Assembly (NCBI GenBank): GCA_965229335.1 | Contig: OZ245874.1 | Span: 7,085,051-7,149,050, forward strand | From: JAFKFH01 sp017307375 | GTDB taxonomy: Bacteria; Pseudomonadota; Alphaproteobacteria; Ferrovibrionales; Ferrovibrionaceae | DNA: 64,000 bases | Reading direction: 5' to 3' | Shown: positions 50,967 through 61,967 of the stretch, piece by piece | How positions within the stretch are numbered: the stretch's first letter is position 1 | How the letters are laid out: each line of letters starts with the position of its first letter | Made by a program: the position numbers and the translations under genes | Notes under the pieces: model-generated | What the model saw: only the letters and a program-made list of their open reading frames with translations | Database searches by the model: none | Told to the model about the DNA's origin: nothing

Positions 50967-52136
50967 TCAGCCCATCAGCCGCCGGATCGCGTGGCCATAG
51001 GCGTCCCAGACCAGCGGAATCGAGGCGATCTCGATCCGCTCGTCGGCGCCGTGGACACCCTCGCAGGTAACCCCGAAGCCGCAGGTGGCCGGAATGCCGC
51101 GGTCGGCGAGATAGTTGCCGATGTTCGACGGACCGCAGACTTCACCCGGCACCGGCCGCCCCGCCGCGCGGGCCGCACCTTCCACCAGGGCGGCGCCGAG
51201 GCGGTTTTCCGGGGCCAGGCGATAGGGACCCCAGCTTTCCAGCGCCTCGATCCGGGTGGCTCTCGTCGACGGCATCACATGGTCGACCGCCTCGACCGCG
51301 GCACCGACCAGCTCGGCGGCCGCCGCGGCATCGAAGGCGGGGGTTAGGCGGATATCGACGTTCAGCGAACAGGCATTGGGCACCATCGAGAACCCGGCCC
51401 CGCCCGACACGGCGGTGACGGTCAGCTTCGGCGGCAGGGGAAAGTCCGCCCCATCGGGCACCGGGGGCAGCTTGACCGCCGACAGCAGCTGGATCAGTGC
51501 CGCCAGCTTGACGGCGGCATTCGACGGCGGCTCGGCCACCGCCGCGCCGGAATGCTGGGCGGTGCCGTAGACCTCGACGACGGCGCGCCAGAAGCCGCGG
51601 GCGCCGATATTGACGATCGCGTTCTCCGGATAGCCGACCATGACGCCGGCAACGTCGGGCCGCTCGGCGATGAACCGCTTGATCCCCCCGAACCGGCCGG
51701 TGTGCTCGTCGGCGTCGAACAGCAGGATCAGCCGGCCGTTGAGGCGGCGGCGTTCCGCCGCCAGTTGCGCCGCCAGATGGCAGAACGTCGCCACCGCGAT
51801 CTTGGAATCGGCCGCCCCCCGGCCGTAGAGCCAGCCGTCGCGGATGACCCCGGCGAAGGGATCGACGCTCCAGGCGCCGCGATCGCCGGCCGGCGCGGTG
51901 TCGATGCAGGCGTTCAGCACCCAGGTCGGCCCGGCACCGCCGCCCTCGATCTCGGCGAGCAGCGCCACCGGCTGGCCCGCCGCATCGTCGAGGATGCGGG
52001 GCCCGAGGCCGAGCGGGCCGAGCGCGCCGGCCGCCACCTCGAGCACGCCGGCCGGGCTGTCGATGCCGCCCTGGCTGGGCGCCGCGATCAGCGCCCGTGC
52101 CAGGCCCAGAACGGCATCGAGCGGCAGGCCGGTCAT
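50967..52136 (-). CDS. M20 family peptidase/deacetylase (ArgE/DapE type)
   Basis: A 389-residue zinc hydrolase of the ArgE/DapE/ACY1 family. LNACIDTAPAG corresponds to the first zinc site, YGRGAADSKIAVA to the bridging Asp, and DADEHTGRFGG to the catalytic acidic residue and zinc ligand, with a central dimerisation domain. In the first site the usual HxD reads CxD (NACIDT), a notable difference. ATG 52136 overlaps the TGA of the peptide-binding gene (ATGA), so the two are coupled; this suggests hydrolysis of an imported peptide or acyl amino acid. Confidence 0.85.
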   Translation of the reverse strand: MTGLPLDAVLGLARALIAAPSQGGIDSPAGVLEVAAGALGPLGLGPRILDDAAGQPVALLAEIEGGGAGPTWVLNACIDTAPAGDRGAWSVDPFAGVIRDGWLYGRGAADSKIAVATFCHLAAQLAAERRRLNGRLILLFDADEHTGRFGGIKRFIAERPDVAGVMVGYPENAIVNIGARGFWRAVVEVYGTAQHSGAAVAEPPSNAAVKLAALIQLLSAVKLPPVPDGADFPLPPKLTVTAVSGGAGFSMVPNACSLNVDIRLTPAFDAAAAAELVGAAVEAVDHVMPSTRATRIEALESWGPYRLAPENRLGAALVEGAARAAGRPVPGEVCGPSNIGNYLADRGIPATCGFGVTCEGVHGADERIEIASIPLVWDAYGHAIRRLMG

Positions 52137-53710
52137 TGCAGATGGACCTGCCACAGCGGCAGCACGCCGTCGGCCCGCTGCACGGCCTCGACCTTGCCCG
52201 CCATGCCCCAGGTGACGTACTGGCGATACAGCGGGATATAGCCGATATCGGCCGCATTGATACCCAGCGCCTTGACGATCTCGGCCTTGCGGCGGGCCGG
52301 ATCGGTCTCGGTCTCGATCTGCCTAGTCAGCGCGATGACCTCGTCGTTCTTCCAGCCGCCGATGTTGAAGAAGCCGACCCCGCCGGCACGCGGCAGCATC
52401 AACGGCTTGAGGACGTCGAGGGCGTCGTTGTTGCCGGGCGTCCAGCCCAGCAGATAGAAGCTGGTTTCCTGCTTCAGCACCTTGTTGAGGAACAGCCCGC
52501 GATTCTGGGCATTGAGGTTCACCTTGACGCCGATGCGGGCGAGCATCGCGACCACCGCCTGGCAGACCGCCTCGTCGTTGACCCAGCGATCGTTCGGGCA
52601 ATCCATGCCGACGGCGAAGCCTTCCGGATAGCCGGCCTCGGCCAGCAGCGCCTTGGCACCGTTGACGTCGAGCGGCAGGCGGGTTTCCAGCGACGGATCG
52701 TAGCCGTCGATCGGCGGCGCGATCATCGACCCCGTGGGATCGGCCGCCCCGCGCATCACCCGTTCCTTGATCGCGTTGACGTCGATCGCCTGGTAGAAGG
52801 CGCGGCGCACGCGGATATCCTTGAACGGGTTGCGGCCCTTCACGCTCGATTCCAGCAATTCGTCGCGGAACTGGTCCATGCCCAGGAACATCGTCCTGAG
52901 CTCGGCCCGCTGGGCGACCTTGAAACCGGCCGTCGACTGGACGCGCGGCACATCCTGCAGCGGCACCGGGTCGATCAGGTCCAGTTCACCCGACAACAGG
53001 GCGGCGACGCGGGTGGCACCGGCCTTGACCGGGCGGAAGCTGACCTTGGGCAGCGGCTTGGCCGGCTTGTCCCACCAGTCGGGGTTGGGCGCAAGCTCGG
53101 TACGCTCGTCGGGCTTGCGCTCGACCAGCGCGAAGGGTCCGGTGCCCATCGCCTTGAAATGCGCCGGGCTGAGCTGGTTGGCGCGCAGGTTGGTCGGCTT
53201 GGCCGCCTGGTTGGCCTCGGCCCAGGATTGCGACATGATCAGCACGAAGGCGAGGTCGTTCAGCAGCGTCGGCGAAGGCTGGCCCAGGCGGATCTCGACC
53301 GTGGCCGGATCGATCGCGACGGCTTCCTTGACCGCGGCCAGCGTCGGGATCATGGCCGAACCCTCGGCCTTGCCGCGGGTGATCGTGAAGACCACGTCAC
53401 CGGCGGTGAACGGGCTGCCGTCCTGGAACTTGACGCCCTGGCGCAGCGTGAAGCGCCAGGTCAGCGGATCGACCTGGGTCCAGGCGGTGGCCAGGGCGGG
53501 TTCGAGCTTCAGATCGCGGTCGTAGCGCAGCAGCGGTTCGTAGATCGCGTGCAGGAACGACAGCGTGAAGATCTCGAAGCGGCCGGCCGGATCCATCGTC
53601 TCGACATCGGCCGAACCGCCGTAGCGGAACACCGGCTGCGCCGCCGCCGGGGCCGTGATGCCGACCATCGCGGCCAACGCCGCGCCCAAAAGCCATTTCG
53701 TCCGCGTCAT
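52133..53710 (-). CDS. Family 5 ABC transporter substrate-binding protein (peptide/nickel type)
   Basis: A 525-residue periplasmic protein with a signal peptide (WLLGAALAAMVGITAPAAAQ, cleavage after about residue 25). The SBP_bac_5 fold shows YGGSADVETMDPAG, LAFALVMSQ-like central strands and FKDIRVRRAFYQAIDVNAIKERV. Family members bind di- or oligopeptides, glutathione or similar ligands. No permease or ATPase genes are adjacent, so it must work with a transporter encoded elsewhere or act as an orphan. The downstream M20 peptidase overlaps its stop. Confidence 0.9.
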   Translation of the reverse strand: MTRTKWLLGAALAAMVGITAPAAAQPVFRYGGSADVETMDPAGRFEIFTLSFLHAIYEPLLRYDRDLKLEPALATAWTQVDPLTWRFTLRQGVKFQDGSPFTAGDVVFTITRGKAEGSAMIPTLAAVKEAVAIDPATVEIRLGQPSPTLLNDLAFVLIMSQSWAEANQAAKPTNLRANQLSPAHFKAMGTGPFALVERKPDERTELAPNPDWWDKPAKPLPKVSFRPVKAGATRVAALLSGELDLIDPVPLQDVPRVQSTAGFKVAQRAELRTMFLGMDQFRDELLESSVKGRNPFKDIRVRRAFYQAIDVNAIKERVMRGAADPTGSMIAPPIDGYDPSLETRLPLDVNGAKALLAEAGYPEGFAVGMDCPNDRWVNDEAVCQAVVAMLARIGVKVNLNAQNRGLFLNKVLKQETSFYLLGWTPGNNDALDVLKPLMLPRAGGVGFFNIGGWKNDEVIALTRQIETETDPARRKAEIVKALGINAADIGYIPLYRQYVTWGMAGKVEAVQRADGVLPLWQVHLQ

Positions 53711-53790
53711 CGGCTACTCGTCCCCATGCTGCATTGCCGTGAATGTGCTGTCCGGCAATACTAGTGAGACAACCTGCGAGGAGCAATGCG

Positions 53791-54261
53791 ATGGCCGGCC
53801 TGGCCGTACCCCCGGAATGGCTCGGACCCGTCACCCTGCGCCTGGAAGGCGATTGTCCCGGCTACGCCCGCAGCGATGTGCGCGTGCGCGGCCATGTGGT
53901 GACCATCGACGAACCGCCGGAGCGCGACGGGACCGACCAGGGGCCGGCACCGACCGAAATGATGATCGCGGCGCTGATCGGGGTCTGCAACGTCATCCTG
54001 CGCCGCCTTGCCCGGCGCGACGGCATCGCGATTCATCACCTGAAGGTCGCTGCGGCGGCCGAACTGGACCGCCGCGGCGTCTGGCTCGCCGAACCGGTCG
54101 AGGTGCCATGGCCGCGGATCCACCTGACCCTGACCATCGCGACCGATGCCGACGACGAGCGGCTGGCCGCCTGGCGCCGCGATCTGGTTCGATTCTCGCC
54201 GGTCCATGCGACGCTGCGCGCCGCCGGGACCGAACTGACCGACGACTGGATCCGCGCATGA
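53791..54261 (+). CDS. OsmC-like protein
   Basis: A 156-residue protein with an OsmC/Ohr-type fold: GPAPTEMMIAALIGVCNVILRRLARR holds the central helix with a single conserved Cys, followed by HHLKVAAAAELDRRG. OsmC proteins reduce organic peroxides with paired cysteines. Only one Cys is seen, so peroxidase activity is doubtful and the protein is better called OsmC-like. RBS GAGGAG precedes ATG 53791. Its stop overlaps the next start (ATGA at 54258-54261). Confidence 0.82.
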   Translation: MAGLAVPPEWLGPVTLRLEGDCPGYARSDVRVRGHVVTIDEPPERDGTDQGPAPTEMMIAALIGVCNVILRRLARRDGIAIHHLKVAAAAELDRRGVWLAEPVEVPWPRIHLTLTIATDADDERLAAWRRDLVRFSPVHATLRAAGTELTDDWIRA

Positions 54262-55103
54262 CCGGGCCGCGTTCGCATTACCTGGCGATCGGCGGCAACG
54301 AGATCCACGTGCTGGAATGGGGCAGGCGCGAGGCGCCCGCCATCGTGCTGTGGCATGGGCTGACCCGCAATGCGCGCGATTTCGATACGCTCGCCCGCCA
54401 TCTGGCGGCCGGCCGCCGGGTGATCGTGCCGGACACGCCCGGCCGGGGGCTGTCGCAATGGGCGCGCGATCCCGACCGCGACTACAGCTTGCGCCTCTAT
54501 GCTGCCCAGGCCGCGGGCCTCGCCGACGCATTCGGTCTCGGCCGCTTCGACTGGATCGGCACGTCGATGGGCGGGCTGATCGGCATCATCGCCGCCGCGG
54601 GTCCGCTGCGCGGCCGCATCGGGCGCATGGTGCTCAACGACATCGGCCCGCTGCAGCCCGAGGCGGCGCTGGGGCCGATCGCCGCCTATGCCGGCGCCCC
54701 GCCGGCCTTCGCGACGATGCTGGAGGTCGAAGCCTATCTGCGACGCATCTACGCCTCGAGGAGCCCGCTGACCGACGACGAGTGGCGCGGCATCGCCGAA
54801 GCGTCGGCGCGCCGCCTGCCCGACGGCCAGCTGACCCTGAACTACGATCCGCGGATCGTGCGCCAGTTGACGGGCCATCCCGACGAACGCGACCTGTGGG
54901 CCGAATGGGACGCGATCGCAGCCCCGGTGCTGACCCTGCGCGGCGCCCAGTCGACGGTGCTGCCGCGCGAGGTCGCAGCCGAGATGCAACGCCGCGGGCC
55001 GCGCTGTCCGGTGATCGAGATTCCCGGCTGCGGCCACGTGCCGGCGCTGAACACGGCAGCGCAATTCGCGCTGATCGACCGGTTCCTGGAGGACCAGCCA
55101 TGA
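54258..55103 (+). CDS. Alpha/beta hydrolase
   Basis: A 281-residue alpha/beta-hydrolase-fold enzyme. The oxyanion region is VLWHGLTRNARDFD, the nucleophile elbow is WIGTSMGGLIG with catalytic Ser, and the C-terminal His is in PGCGHVPALN; the acid is probably in the LTLRGAQSTVLP strand region. The substrate is unknown. It is coupled on both sides by ATGA to the OsmC-like gene and to speG, forming a three-gene operon. Confidence 0.88.
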   Translation: MTGPRSHYLAIGGNEIHVLEWGRREAPAIVLWHGLTRNARDFDTLARHLAAGRRVIVPDTPGRGLSQWARDPDRDYSLRLYAAQAAGLADAFGLGRFDWIGTSMGGLIGIIAAAGPLRGRIGRMVLNDIGPLQPEAALGPIAAYAGAPPAFATMLEVEAYLRRIYASRSPLTDDEWRGIAEASARRLPDGQLTLNYDPRIVRQLTGHPDERDLWAEWDAIAAPVLTLRGAQSTVLPREVAAEMQRRGPRCPVIEIPGCGHVPALNTAAQFALIDRFLEDQP

Positions 55104-55660
55104 CCGCCGAGAGCAATGTCCGCCTGCGCCCGCTGGAGCGCCAGGACCTGGCCTTCGTCCACCGCCTCGACAACAACGCCAACGTGATGCGCTACTGGTT
55201 CGAGGAGCCCTACGAAACCTTCGCGGAACTGGCGGCGCTCTACGACGAGCATATCCACGACCAGCGCGAGCGGCGCTTCGTCGTCGAATGCGACGGCGTC
55301 AAGGCGGGGCTGGTCGAACTGGTCGAGATCGACCACATCCACCGGCGCGCCGAATTCCAGATCATCATCGTGCCCGACCACCAGGGCAAGGGCATCGCCA
55401 CCCGTGTCACCCGGCTGGCGATGGAATACGGGTTCAGCGTCCTGAACCTCTACAAGATCTACCTGATCGTCGACACCGAGAACCACAAGGCGATCCACAT
55501 CTACGAACGGATGGGCTTTGCGGTCGAAGGCGTGCTGCGCCACGAGTTCTTCATCAACGGGCAGTACCGCGACGTGACGCGGATGTGCCTGTTCCAGCAT
55601 GAATTCCTGGCCCGGCACCGCCCGGCCCAGCCCAGCATGCTGAAGCCGACCGCCCAGTAG
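55100..55660 (+). CDS. speG: Spermidine N-acetyltransferase SpeG
   Basis: SpeG acetylates spermidine and spermine using acetyl-CoA to prevent polyamine toxicity. The 186-residue GNAT protein has LRPLERQDLAFVHRLDNNAN, RYWFEEPYETF and HIHDQRERRFVVECDG. HRRAEFQIII and the acetyl-CoA loop HQGKGIATR follow. Over long stretches, and in its length and C-terminal KPTAQ, it looks very like the enterobacterial enzyme as I remember it. It is coupled to the hydrolase by ATGA. Confidence 0.93.
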   Translation: MTAESNVRLRPLERQDLAFVHRLDNNANVMRYWFEEPYETFAELAALYDEHIHDQRERRFVVECDGVKAGLVELVEIDHIHRRAEFQIIIVPDHQGKGIATRVTRLAMEYGFSVLNLYKIYLIVDTENHKAIHIYERMGFAVEGVLRHEFFINGQYRDVTRMCLFQHEFLARHRPAQPSMLKPTAQ

Positions 55661-55696
55661 AGCCGGCGCCGACGATGATCGCTCAAACCAGGCCGC

Positions 55697-57814
55697 TCAA
55701 GCCGCCGATGGCGCCGGCTTGGCGGTCACGTCGAGCGCGGTGCGCGCCACCGCCGCCTCGGCCGCTTCGTCCGAGCCGGCGACCTGCACCGTCGGCATCG
55801 CGAACTTGATGCCGTTCTGCTCGAACGCCTTCTTGATCAGGGCGAAGGCCTTGCGGCGGATGGTGAATTGCTGGCCCGGCTTGGTCATCATCTTGACCCG
55901 CAGCTCGACCGCGAAGTCGCCGAAGGCCTCGACGCCCTGCATCTTCATCGGTTCGAGGATGTCGGCGGCGAATTCCGGATCGGCGGCGAGATCCCGGCCG
56001 ATCTGCTTGACCAGCTTGCGCGCCTTCTCGATGTCGCTGTCATAGGTGATGCGGATCGGGAACTTGTCGATCACCCAGTCGCGGCTCATGTTCTGGATCG
56101 CGCCAAGCGAGCCGAAGGGCACGGTAAACAGCGGCCCGCGATGATGGCGCAGCTTGACCGAGCGCAGCGAAAACGATTCGACGGTGCCCTTGTAGCTGCC
56201 TGACTGGATGTATTCGCCGACCCGGAAGGCATCGTCGAGCAGGAAGAACATGCCGGAGATGATGTCCTTGACCAGGGTCTGGGCACCGAAGCCGACCGCC
56301 ACGCCGACGACGCCGGCACCGGCGATCAGCGGGCCGACCTCGACACCCAGCCCTGCCAGCACCATCAGCACCGCCATCACGGCAAAGACGATGAACAGCA
56401 CGTTGCGCAGGATCGGCAGCAGCGTGCGCAGGCGGCCCATGCGCCGGGCGACATCGCCCTCGGTCTCGGTCGAGGCGAGCGCCTCGGCAAGCTTGCGATC
56501 GATGATCGTCTTGACCAGATGCCAGAGGAAATCGGCGATCAGCAGCACCATGACACCCGAGAGCACGCCACGGATCGCCCGGGTGCCCAGCGTGTCCTGG
56601 ACGGTGAGCGCGCCGAGATCGACCTGCCAGGCGCGGGCCAGCAGCAGGGCCGAGCCGATGATCAGCAGCGCGCGCAATCCCCGCTCGAGGCAGACGGCCA
56701 GCACCGTCGGGATCTCCTGGTCGCCATGCTCGGAGCCGGGCGGGCGGAGGATATGGTTGACCGAGCGCTGGACGACGCCGACGACGACCGGCAGGCCGAC
56801 GACGACGGCCAGTGTCCACATGATGCCGGAGGCGCCGATCGCGCGCAGGACCCAGAGGGCCAGGAAGAACAGGGTTGCCAGCACCGATACCGCCCGCGGC
56901 CCAAGCAGCGGATGGCCCGCGGTCGTCGCCGGCCGGCGCCAGATGATTTCGAGGGTCAGCAGCAGGGTGACGAGGCTGAGGCCCGAGATGATCAGGTTGA
57001 CGACATCGTGCGACAGGCCGAGCGGGGCGAGGAAATTGATCGTCGCCATGCCGAAGGCGATCCAGCCGACCACGACGGTCAGCCGGCGATGCCAGAACCA
57101 GGCGGCGGCGGTGTCCATCGGGATGATGCGGAAACGCTCGCCGCCCGGCGCCAGCAGGAAGCGGCCGACCACGACCGACATGCGCAAGGCAAGCAGCGCC
57201 AGCAGGTAGTTGAGCACGAGCAGGCGCAGCAGCGGCGGCCAATCGAAGGCGAGAAACGCCCCGACCGAACCCAGCGCGAACGAGCAGATCGCCCCGGTGC
57301 CGAAGCCGAGGCGGACGGCCACCGCAAGCAGGCGGTTGGAGACCGAATCGAGCGGCTGCGCGATCAGCCATCTGATATTGCGCCGCGACAGCCGCCAGTA
57401 GAGCCATTCGAAGCCGCCGCCGAGGGCAAGGAAACCGACCAGGACGAGGACGACCGGCAGGATGCCGCGCTCGCGAATCTGGCGCAGCGAGGTATCGGCG
57501 ATCTGGCCGAGTTCGACCGGCAGGCGCGGCAGCGCGGCACCGATGCCGGCGATCTGGTTGCGGATCGTGTCGAGCTGGCCGGTGACGGGGTCTACGGCTT
57601 CCGGTGCCGATACCGGCGCGGGCCGGGCCGCCCGCTCGCGCTCGAGCCAGCCGCGCACCGCCGGATCGTTGAGCAGGTCGAGCAGTTGCCGCACCTGCGC
57701 CGGCGGGTCCTGCGCTGCCGAGTCCTGCGCCGTCTGGGCGGTGGCCGCGCCGCCGCCGAACATCGCCGCCGACACCAGCACGACCAGCCACCAGCCAATC
57801 AGCCGCTTGCCCAT
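55697..57814 (-). CDS. Large MscS-family mechanosensitive channel
   Basis: A 705-residue inner-membrane channel. A signal peptide (LIGWWLVVLVSAAMFGGGAAT) precedes a periplasmic segment (about 27-115), a series of about ten membrane helices (about 120-480), and the MscS pore and cytoplasmic beta domain. The core motif is GAGVVGVAVGFGAQTLVKD followed by GMFFLLDDAFRVGEYI. It releases solutes on hypo-osmotic shock. ATG 57814 follows GGGGAG. It is the gene after pnp but separated from it by a strong terminator. Confidence 0.9.
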   Translation of the reverse strand: MGKRLIGWWLVVLVSAAMFGGGAATAQTAQDSAAQDPPAQVRQLLDLLNDPAVRGWLERERAARPAPVSAPEAVDPVTGQLDTIRNQIAGIGAALPRLPVELGQIADTSLRQIRERGILPVVLVLVGFLALGGGFEWLYWRLSRRNIRWLIAQPLDSVSNRLLAVAVRLGFGTGAICSFALGSVGAFLAFDWPPLLRLLVLNYLLALLALRMSVVVGRFLLAPGGERFRIIPMDTAAAWFWHRRLTVVVGWIAFGMATINFLAPLGLSHDVVNLIISGLSLVTLLLTLEIIWRRPATTAGHPLLGPRAVSVLATLFFLALWVLRAIGASGIMWTLAVVVGLPVVVGVVQRSVNHILRPPGSEHGDQEIPTVLAVCLERGLRALLIIGSALLLARAWQVDLGALTVQDTLGTRAIRGVLSGVMVLLIADFLWHLVKTIIDRKLAEALASTETEGDVARRMGRLRTLLPILRNVLFIVFAVMAVLMVLAGLGVEVGPLIAGAGVVGVAVGFGAQTLVKDIISGMFFLLDDAFRVGEYIQSGSYKGTVESFSLRSVKLRHHRGPLFTVPFGSLGAIQNMSRDWVIDKFPIRITYDSDIEKARKLVKQIGRDLAADPEFAADILEPMKMQGVEAFGDFAVELRVKMMTKPGQQFTIRRKAFALIKKAFEQNGIKFAMPTVQVAGSDEAAEAAVARTALDVTAKPAPSAA

Positions 57815-57874
57815 CGTCGCTCCCCGTTTCCCCGCCGTCATTGCGGATTTAAGCCCAGCGACGATAGTCCCACA

Positions 57875-57907
57875 AAACAAAAACGGCGGGGTGTCGCCAC
57901 CCCGCCG
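57875..57907 (-). terminator. Intrinsic terminator of pnp
   Basis: On the minus strand a perfect ten-pair stem (57907-57898 with 57893-57884) with a four-base loop is followed by TTTTTGTTTTG. It ends the infB-rbfA-truB-rpsO-pnp transcript. Confidence 0.88.
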
Positions 57908-57934
57908 CCGGACATTCCCCGGAGGGAAAATGCC

Positions 57935-60076
<2,142 letters not shown>

Positions 60077-60196
60077 GTCTCTGTCTTCCTTCCGCATCGG
60101 TCGGCACCGCCCATCGGCGCCGGCCGTGGAAACCGGCCCTGCCGGTTTCCGTCCTTGCCCCGTCGGATCGTCGCTCAATCGATAATCCGGGAGGTG

Positions 60197-60229
60197 TCAG
60201 CCGGCGATGATAGCTTAATCATCGGCTGA
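60197..60229 (-). promoter_or_regulatory. Imperfect hairpin in the pnp leader
   Basis: TCAGCC...GATGAT and ATCATCGGCTGA form a 12-pair stem with a three-base bulge and a six-base loop, about 120 bases before the pnp start. In enterobacteria a pnp leader stem is cut by RNase III during autoregulation; a similar role is possible here. Confidence 0.35.
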
Positions 60230-60292
60230 TCGCGGCGCCTAATTCCCCTCGGGGTGCGCCCGGACCGGCAAGCCGGTTCCGTCTTGATGGAG

Positions 60293-60325
60293 AAAAGCCT
60301 GCGCAGGGGTGCTGCGCAGGCTTTT
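60293..60325 (-). terminator. Terminator after rpsO
   Basis: A perfect 14-pair stem (AAAAGCCTGCGCAG and its complement) encloses a five-base loop 10 bases after the rpsO stop, with TTTT on the minus strand and TTTTT on the plus strand. Some read-through to pnp is expected. Confidence 0.82.
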
Positions 60326-60335
60326 TCCGTGGCCG

Positions 60336-60605
60336 TTACTTGCGCAGGCCGAGGCGCTGGATCAGGCTCGCATAGCGAGCATGGTCGATCTTCTTGAGGT
60401 AGTCGAGCAGACGGCGGCGCTGGCTCACCATCATCAGGAGGCCGCGACGCGAGTGCACGTCCTTCTTGTGCTCCTTGAAGTGCTCGGTCAGGTTGTTGAT
60501 GCGCTCGGTGAGCACGGCAACCTGCACTTCGGCCGAGCCGGTGTCGCCCGGCTTGGTTGCGTATTCGGTGATGAGCGCCTGCTTGCGCTCCGGCGTGATC
60601 GACAT
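60336..60605 (-). CDS. rpsO: 30S ribosomal protein S15
   Basis: The 89-residue S15 binds 16S rRNA and nucleates the platform of the small subunit. It begins MSITPERKQALITEYA and contains GDTGSAEVQVAVLTERI, LTEHFKEHKKD, HSRRGLLMMVSQRRRLLDYL and the C-terminal LGLRK, the standard S15 helices. RBS AGGAG precedes ATG 60605. It lies between truB (17 bases) and pnp. Confidence 0.98.
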   Translation of the reverse strand: MSITPERKQALITEYATKPGDTGSAEVQVAVLTERINNLTEHFKEHKKDVHSRRGLLMMVSQRRRLLDYLKKIDHARYASLIQRLGLRK

Positions 60606-60622
60606 CGGGATCTCCTTTCAGA

Positions 60623-61516
60623 TCAGAGGTTGAAGACCCTGACCGGGCGGACGCAGCCGTCCTCGATTTCGGCGAGGGCGACGAGGGTGCCTGCATTCAT
60701 CACGCGGGAGATGCCGTCATCACGATGGATGACCCTGATCTCCTGCCCGGAACGCAGGCGGTCCGCCTGAGGGCCGGTCACGGCCAGCGCCGGGATGTCG
60801 TCCAGCGCGGTCTCGACCGGCAACAGGGTGTCCGAAGACGGCGGGTTCTCCCACAATTCCCCGAGTTTTTCCAGCGAAAACGCCTGTTCCTCGCGGAAGG
60901 GCCCGACCCGGGTGCGGCGCAGGGCCACGATGTGGCCATAGCAGCCGAGCCCGGCGCCGAGATCGCGGGCCAGGGCGCGGATATAGGATCCCTTGCCGCA
61001 ATCGACCTCGAACACGGCGTGATCGGCGTCGGGCATGTCGATCAGGTCGAAGCGGTCGATGCGGATCGGGCGCGCCTCGAGGACGGGGGCTTCGCCGCGG
61101 CGGGCCAGGTCATAGGCGCGTTCGCCATCGACCTTCAGCGCCGAATAGACCGGCGGCACCTGCATGATGTCGCCGCGGAAACCTGGCAGGGCCGCTTCGA
61201 TCGCCGCCCGGTCCGGCCTGGCATCCGAGGTTTGCGTCACCGCGCCCTCGGAATCGTCGGAATCGCGCCCCTCGCCCCAGCGGACGGTAAATCGGTAGGT
61301 CTTGGCGCCGTCCATGGCATAGGAAACCGTCTTGGTCGCCTCGCCCAGCGCCAGCGGCAGGATGCCGGTGGCCAGCGGATCGAGCGTGCCGGCATGGCCG
61401 ATCTTGGCAGCCTGGGTCATCCGCTTGACCTTGGCCACGACATGCGCGGAGGTGAGGCCCGGCGGCTTGTCGATGATCAACCAGCCGTCGAGCTTGAGGC
61501 CCTTTTTCTTGCGCAT
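60623..61516 (-). CDS. truB: tRNA pseudouridine-55 synthase TruB
   Basis: TruB makes pseudouridine 55 in the T loop of tRNAs. The 297-residue protein has GWLIIDKPPGLTSAHVVAKV, the catalytic-Asp motif KIGHAGTLDPLATGILPLALGEATK, QVPPVYSALKVDGERAYDLAR and CGKGSYIRALARDLG, then a small C-terminal domain. ATG 61516 precedes RKKKGLKLDGW. It starts seven bases after rbfA ends, within the infB operon. Confidence 0.97.
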   Translation of the reverse strand: MRKKKGLKLDGWLIIDKPPGLTSAHVVAKVKRMTQAAKIGHAGTLDPLATGILPLALGEATKTVSYAMDGAKTYRFTVRWGEGRDSDDSEGAVTQTSDARPDRAAIEAALPGFRGDIMQVPPVYSALKVDGERAYDLARRGEAPVLEARPIRIDRFDLIDMPDADHAVFEVDCGKGSYIRALARDLGAGLGCYGHIVALRRTRVGPFREEQAFSLEKLGELWENPPSSDTLLPVETALDDIPALAVTGPQADRLRSGQEIRVIHRDDGISRVMNAGTLVALAEIEDGCVRPVRVFNL

Positions 61517-61523
61517 GATCCGG

Positions 61524-61931
61524 TCAGGTCTCGTCGTCTTCCGGCTGGCCGAGGTCGGCCACCACGCGGGGGTCGTGGAGCAGGCGGCCGATCCGGTCGG
61601 CCTCGTCGAAGCTGTCGTCGCGCTTGAACGACAGGTTCGGGGCGAAGCGGAGCCGCAGTCGCTTGGCGATCTCGCCGCGCAGATAGGCCGAGGCACGGCC
61701 GAGCGCCGCCAGCACCGTCGCATCGTCCCGGCCGCCGAGCGGCAGGACGAAGGCGGTGGCGTTGCGCAGATCCGGGCTGATGCGGACTTCCGACACCGTT
61801 ACCGAGACCCCGACCAGGTCGGGGTCGCGGAACTCGGCACGCAGGAACACCTCGGCCAGCGCGTGGCGGATCTCCTCGCCCACGCGCAACTGCCGCTGGC
61901 TGGCGGGCGTGCCGCGGTCACCTTTCTTCAT
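61524..61931 (-). CDS. rbfA: Ribosome-binding factor A
   Basis: RbfA assists late 16S rRNA maturation of the 30S subunit and cold adaptation. The 135-residue protein has the KH-like core with QRQLRVGEEIRHALAEVF, GVSVTVSEVRISPDLRNATAFV and FKRDDSFDEADRI. It lies 36 bases downstream of infB and overlaps no neighbour. Confidence 0.95.
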   Translation of the reverse strand: MKKGDRGTPASQRQLRVGEEIRHALAEVFLRAEFRDPDLVGVSVTVSEVRISPDLRNATAFVLPLGGRDDATVLAALGRASAYLRGEIAKRLRLRFAPNLSFKRDDSFDEADRIGRLLHDPRVVADLGQPEDDET

Positions 61932-61967
61932 GACGGTACCTCGCGTGAAGCGGGGGCGCGCAGCGGA

